From Thalassia testudinum (lineage: Eukaryota; Streptophyta; Magnoliopsida; Alismatales; Hydrocharitaceae): 64,000 bases of DNA. Shown one piece after another: positions 59,968 to 64,000 of this stretch (positions within the stretch are counted from its first letter, which is position 1; the number at the start of each line of letters is the position of its first letter). The notes beneath the pieces are model-generated. The model was not told the origin of the DNA and made no database searches. It was given only the letters and a program-made list of their open reading frames with translations. Both the position numbers and the translations under genes were made by a program. The stretch covers positions 63,052,501 to 63,116,500 of the forward strand of contig JAZHRO010000019.1 of assembly GCA_037157565.1 (NCBI GenBank). The letters run 5' to 3'.

Positions 59968-61480
59968 CTTAGTACTGTGTACACAAGGGCCATCTCACTT
60001 CCCATCTACTTACTAAGTTCTTTCTATATACAAGAGTTCTCCTAATTGCCCTTATGGTTCATGCTTGTATTTCATTCATTCTATTTCTCAACATTCAGAT
60101 TTCACTGTTCACATCTCGAGTTTCATTTTTATAACACGTAGCTCGTATTTTAATAACTGAGAAAGCATCACATCAAGTAATTAATACACTTGCTGGCAAT
60201 TAGGGTTTAACATGCATCTCGAAGTAAACAGGGTAGCTTAGGCAATATTCATTCGTTTCTACCCTAGGGTTCATTTCACATCCTAAGGTTCAAACAAGTT
60301 ATTCGAATCATGCACTTTACTTATTTAAATCTTAATATTAAAGTAAACTACTCTATCGAGAAACACGGGAGGAATGGGGGCTGCAACTGTAGGTCCTATC
60401 GTCTCGGCGGGTCCCGAACACGCTACAGGCTAGAGACCTATACCAGTGACTAAGTCAAATCAGACGAGTTAAAAATAGTATATAATCAATGCTATCACAT
60501 CGAAAAACTCGAGTGAAAAACAATGATATTTTGTTTGCTTAAATCCGACCTCGTTTGGGCCCTAAACGGGCCAAAAACGTTCATACTGTCTAAAATCAGA
60601 CGCTGGGACTAGACCTAAACGTCTTAAACGATCTCAGAACCTCACCTTGCTTTGCTATGTTGTCGACGGATGTCTGGAACCCCTTTACAGTCATCCTAGG
60701 TCTTTCCAGATGGCTGTCGGTGCGCCTGGACGTCTGATAGGTCTATCAGAAGTCTGTGGAGACGTCTAGACATCCTGAAGCACATCGAAGAGCGTGCTTG
60801 CATGCCTTTCCAAGACCTGTACCTGTGCACACGTTCACAAGTTTAAAACCTCGACAGCACAATGTTACGTACGTAACGTACGTGCGTGCATGAACGTTTA
60901 GGATGCTTACCTCAGCACTCGGAGAGTTTTCAGAAGTCCGGCTTCAACTCTGGACGTCCAGCCTCAGCTCCGGACGTCCGCTACTACTGCAGACGTTTGG
61001 CAGATGCTTCAAATGTCTGATACTGGAAAAATTCCAGTACGCATAACTCTTTGCGACGCTCGTCTTCTTCGCTACCTCCACCCACAGCACAACAGCAGCA
61101 GCTCCAGCAGTTGCAGAAGGTCGAGGACCCTCCTTCGGCACCCTCCTCTCTCCTACGAGTGCTTCCTGTGCTCCTGCAGCTTCACTCCAGTCGCGCGCTC
61201 AAGCTCCCCGAGCTCTCTCTTCTCTCCACGCCCTCGCTCTTCCGCGCACACACTTTCTCCCTCTCTCCTCACGCGAGATCCTCTCCTCCATGCGTGGCTG
61301 CAAACAGGGAAGGGGAGGCTGTTGGTGGCTCGCCAACAGACCAGGGAAGGAGGTGGAGGTGGTGGATGTGGCTGTGGGTTTAAATAGAAGTGGGTTAGGG
61401 TTTGGAGTGGGGAGGATGGGGAGTGTGTGTGTGTGGGTGAGTGTGGGGAGAGAGATAGAGAGGGGAAAAATTGTGTGACA
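59968..61480 (-). repeat. 3' LTR of element D, right part
   Basis: Resumes after the B insertion, completing the tandem unit begun before 20285. The LTR ends at 61480 (minus strand start TGTCACACAATTTT). TATA-like TATTTAAA on the minus strand at 61386-61379. It holds several ACGTC/GACGT units (60700-61020) and a palindrome GTTACGTACGTAAC (60864-60877). Total D LTR length is about 2.59 kb. Confidence 0.78.
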
Positions 61481-61496
61481 CCCCCTCGCATTTCCC
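61481..61496 (-). other. Polypurine tract of element D
   Basis: Minus strand gggaaatgcgaggggg directly before the LTR start TGTCACAC; the primer for second-strand synthesis. Confidence 0.7.
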
Positions 61497-61689
61497 TCCT
61501 TTCCCATAAAGCCCATAAACTAAACCCAAGGGGTTTAAAATTTTGTTCACGCCCCTAAATTTCTGGAAAAACTCTGAACGATCCTTGGAAGGGTCATTTC
61601 AACATAACTAACTTAAAGGAAGTTTCGTCCCCAAAACTTGAGCTAAGTAGGGTGCGAAAAATAACGTAAAAATGCATAACAAACTCCTC

Positions 61690-62846
61690 AAAAAGCTCTA
61701 GGTACTGCTCTCATATTGCCGCCTCAGGCTCCCAAGTCGCCTCCTCGTACCGCTGGCTTCTCAATAGGACCTTCACCAGTGGTACCTGCTTCTATCTCAG
61801 ACTCCGGATGGCTCTATCTAGTATCTACATTGGCCTCTCAGGATAGGTTAAGTCGTCTCCCACCTTGACGCTCTTGTGGCTCAGAATATGGCTGGGATTG
61901 GTGACGTACTTCCTCAAATTGGACACATGGAACACGTCGTGCACTCCAGAGAGCTGGGGAGGAATGGGAAGTCGGTAAGCAACGGGTCCAACCCGCTCCA
62001 AGACCTCAAAGGGCCCCACAAACCTCGGTGCAAGCTTTCCTTTCACCCCAAAATGTTGGAGGCCATTAATGGGAGAAACACAGAGGAAGACGTGATCCCC
62101 AATCCCGAACTGCACCTCTCTACGCTTCTTGTCAGCATAGCTCTTCTACCTACTCTTGACAGTGCGGAGTTATCTGTGAATCTGCTCTATCACCTCCTGA
62201 CTCTGACGAATTAGCCTGGGACCAACCTCCTACTTGGTCCCCACCTTGACGCAACTCAAGGGTGCAGTACACTTCCGTACAGAGCCTCGTAAGGTGCCAT
62301 GCCGATGCTCGAATGATAGCTGTTATTGTATGCAAACTCTGCTAGTGGCAAGTGCTCCTCCTAGCAGCCTCTCCAGTCTAGTACATAAGTGCGTAGGAGG
62401 TCCTCGAGGGTCTGTACGGTGCACTCTCACTACCCGTCGATCTGGGGGTGGTAGGCAGTACTGAACCTCAGACGGGTCCACAATGCTTGTTGAAACTTTG
62501 CCCAAAATTGGGAAGTGAAACAAGTATCCCTGTCGGATACAATCTCATGAGGGACTCCGTGCAGACACACCACATCTCTGATGTAGTGCTCTGCTAGCTG
62601 TGCTGACCCAAAGGTGACTCGGATTGGCAGGAACCGTGCCCTCTTTGTCAGCCTATCTACTATCACCCAAACGACATTGTGTCCTCGCTGTGTAACATGT
62701 AGCCCCACTACCAGGTCCATGGTGATACTCTCCCACTTCCACTCTGGCACAGGAAGTGACTGCAGCGGCCCTGCAGGCCTTTGGTGCTCAGCCTTCACCT
62801 ACTGGCATACCAAGCACTACCGAACAAACTCACCAACATCTCGCTT
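61690..62846 (-). pseudogene. pol: Integrase with chromodomain-like tail, element D
   Basis: The minus-strand 3' end of pol. It begins inside the zinc finger (KRDVGEFVRQCLVCQ, cut by the LTR at 62847). The core follows: WKWESITMDLVVGL, VIVDRLTKRARFLPI, HEIVSDRDTCFTS and STAYHPQIDG, then two stops just before the Glu block (ECTVQTLEDLLR). Further stops occur near 62370, 62240, 62160 and 61820. The C-terminal part has FGIGDHVFLCVSPINGLQHF, KGKLAPRFVGPFEVLERVG and DVFHVSNLRKYV. The last block VKVLLRSQRYEEATWEPEA (61770-61715) is a chromodomain-like tail, the targeting module of chromoviruses, with a TGA after it. Inactive; Tekay/Del-like by motif pattern. Confidence 0.85.
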
Positions 62847-64000
62847 TGTCGCGACCCGCTCCCAGCTTCCTACAGGACCTAAGAACAGCTAGCCTCGATT
62901 AACCCCAAGACCCAGTCGTCCAACGAGAAAGAACCAAATGCCATAATCATTCCACAACCACACGAGAAATGTAACTAAGCAGAAAATATATGACTGAAAA
63001 TAAATGAAAGAAAATAGCAAACCACTAGTATCTCACATCATACAATGAAAAATATGATTACAAGCATACCCATCACAACATAAACCAGTACAAATGTAAC
63101 AAAATATAATTATGAGTAATAGGTACTCACTACTACAAAACACTTTGTAAAAGAAATGGAAGGAACCACAGTTGGGCTTGACTGGGCCCAGCACCCTTAG
63201 TAGCTGATGGCATTGGGTGCTCAAATCCTTGACCTGAACAAGGTTATAAAATCTGTGGTCAGCTAATGCTGAGTAGAGTGGTGGCTTATATCATATAATT
63301 TAAATAGGCAGCTAACTAAACATGCATTTAACAGGTTATTTATTATCATCCATTCCCAATTATCGTCTTTCTAATCTGACTATTCTAAACAGGTTCCATA
63401 ACATTTCTTAATCTTCTTGTTCCCTAAGGGAACGATCTTGCTTGTAGTTTTCCCACGATGCATGATGTACACGTGGCACTCTTCTGGCTGAAAGAGTTCC
63501 CCGTGGTAATCCTACACCTAGTCTACTACCTCGAGGTCACGGTTGCGACGTAGCGGTGACTACGGTATGCATGATAAGAGCACGGGTAGCTACCCCGCAT
63601 TGGCATGCAGTCAGTCATTTCTGCTAACGAGTATGCCCAAACATATAGCACGGAACAGTATAGGACCTTACCCTCTCAGAACAGGGGTCTTGCCCCTCAC
63701 AGTCTACGTACCCTCGTTCGACTATCTCGGTTTGCCCAACGGGCTAAAAAGAGTTGGTGTAGCGTGGCTAGTCCTGACCCCGAGTCCCATAGGGCGGCTA
63801 GCTCCCTCCCTACACTAAGTAGCTCACCTCGATACCACGTACACGAGGGCCGAACAGGAGTCGACGTAGAGTGGCCAAACCCACCCCGAGTCTCAACCCA
63901 AGGGGTGGCAAGCTCCCCTCTACTCCAAAGGGATAGTTGCTCTCCTCGGTACTACGTACACGAGGGCCAGCTCACTTCCCTTAACCAAGTTTGAACAGCC
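62847..64000 (-). repeat. LTR of a second D-family element (D2), running off the window
   Basis: Begins TGTCGCGACCC and is collinear with the D LTR from 19208 (shared landmarks: ccaagacccagtc, gtacacgagggcc, cctcgaggtcacgg). It interrupts an integrase codon of D, so it is the left edge of another insertion (element or solo LTR) in the same orientation. A roughly 110-bp tandem unit starts at 63752 and 63859. Confidence 0.75.

Larger units (their letters stand above)
19208..62846 (-). mobile_element. Element D: chromodomain Ty3/gypsy (Tekay/Del-like), broken outer shell
   Basis: The minus-strand element holding the nested complex. Within the window it keeps its 3' LTR (19208-20285 plus 59968-61480, split by element B), a polypurine tract and the integrase end of pol. 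Pol is cut at 62846 by another LTR of the same family, so gag, protease and RT are not visible. An integrase followed by a chromodomain-like tail (VKVLLRSQRYEEATWEPE) identifies a chromovirus. The left flank is AATGT; the partner copy of the duplication lies outside the window or is lost. Confidence 0.75.

Noticed and set aside
1..64000. CRISPR arrays, rRNA or functional tRNA genes
   Set aside because: Tandem units found are LTR repeats or microsatellites; no complete cloverleaf or rRNA sequence was recognised.

Overview
The window is nuclear DNA of a flowering plant. One recognisable host gene, an intron-containing R2R3-MYB transcription factor (12082-13449, + strand), sits in a gene-poor stretch. 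Nearly everything else is LTR retrotransposon, mostly Athila-like Ty3/gypsy (tRNA-Asp type primer sites, DLGASI protease, FMDDF reverse transcriptase) plus one chromodomain gypsy element. The GC-rich third MYB exon suggests a monocot, but that is only a hint. There is no bacterial, organellar or viral-genome content.

Left part, 1-8892: the 5' half of a minus-strand Athila-like element (F; gag remnant, primer site, 5' LTR). Its LTR was split by a solo LTR (G, 4017-7122, TSD GAGGC). F itself abuts, and probably interrupts, a CACTA transposon fragment ending at 8892. Middle part, 8893-19207: the gene island, with a foldback element upstream of the MYB gene. Downstream lie a non-autonomous CACTA element (15349-16411, TSD ATG), a Mutator-type MITE (16983-17249, 9-bp TSD) and a candidate solo LTR (17437-19010).

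Right part, 19208-64000: one nested retrotransposon complex that can be unpicked base by base. Chromovirus D (minus) was interrupted in its 3' LTR by Athila-like element B (minus, 20286-59962, TSD CTCTC). B was then hit twice in pol: near the end of integrase by A (plus, 23696-35310, TSD CAACC) and between RNase H and integrase by C (plus, 36596-52663, TSD ATAGA). The 5' LTR of C was hit by solo LTR E (37512-40338, TSD TGCC). D's integrase gene is also cut by the edge of another LTR of its own family (62847 onward). A is nearly intact: gag and pol form one frame broken by only two stop codons. B, C, D and F are decayed.

The observations most worth following are non-coding. A 16-base G-rich motif is identical in the 3' regions of A, B and C, more than 1 kb before the real polypurine tract. 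An identical-core hairpin sits next to the real tract in all three. A tRNA-like A-box/B-box module is kept in the LTRs of A and B. An snRNA-type upstream element plus TATA spacing is kept in the LTRs of E and F.
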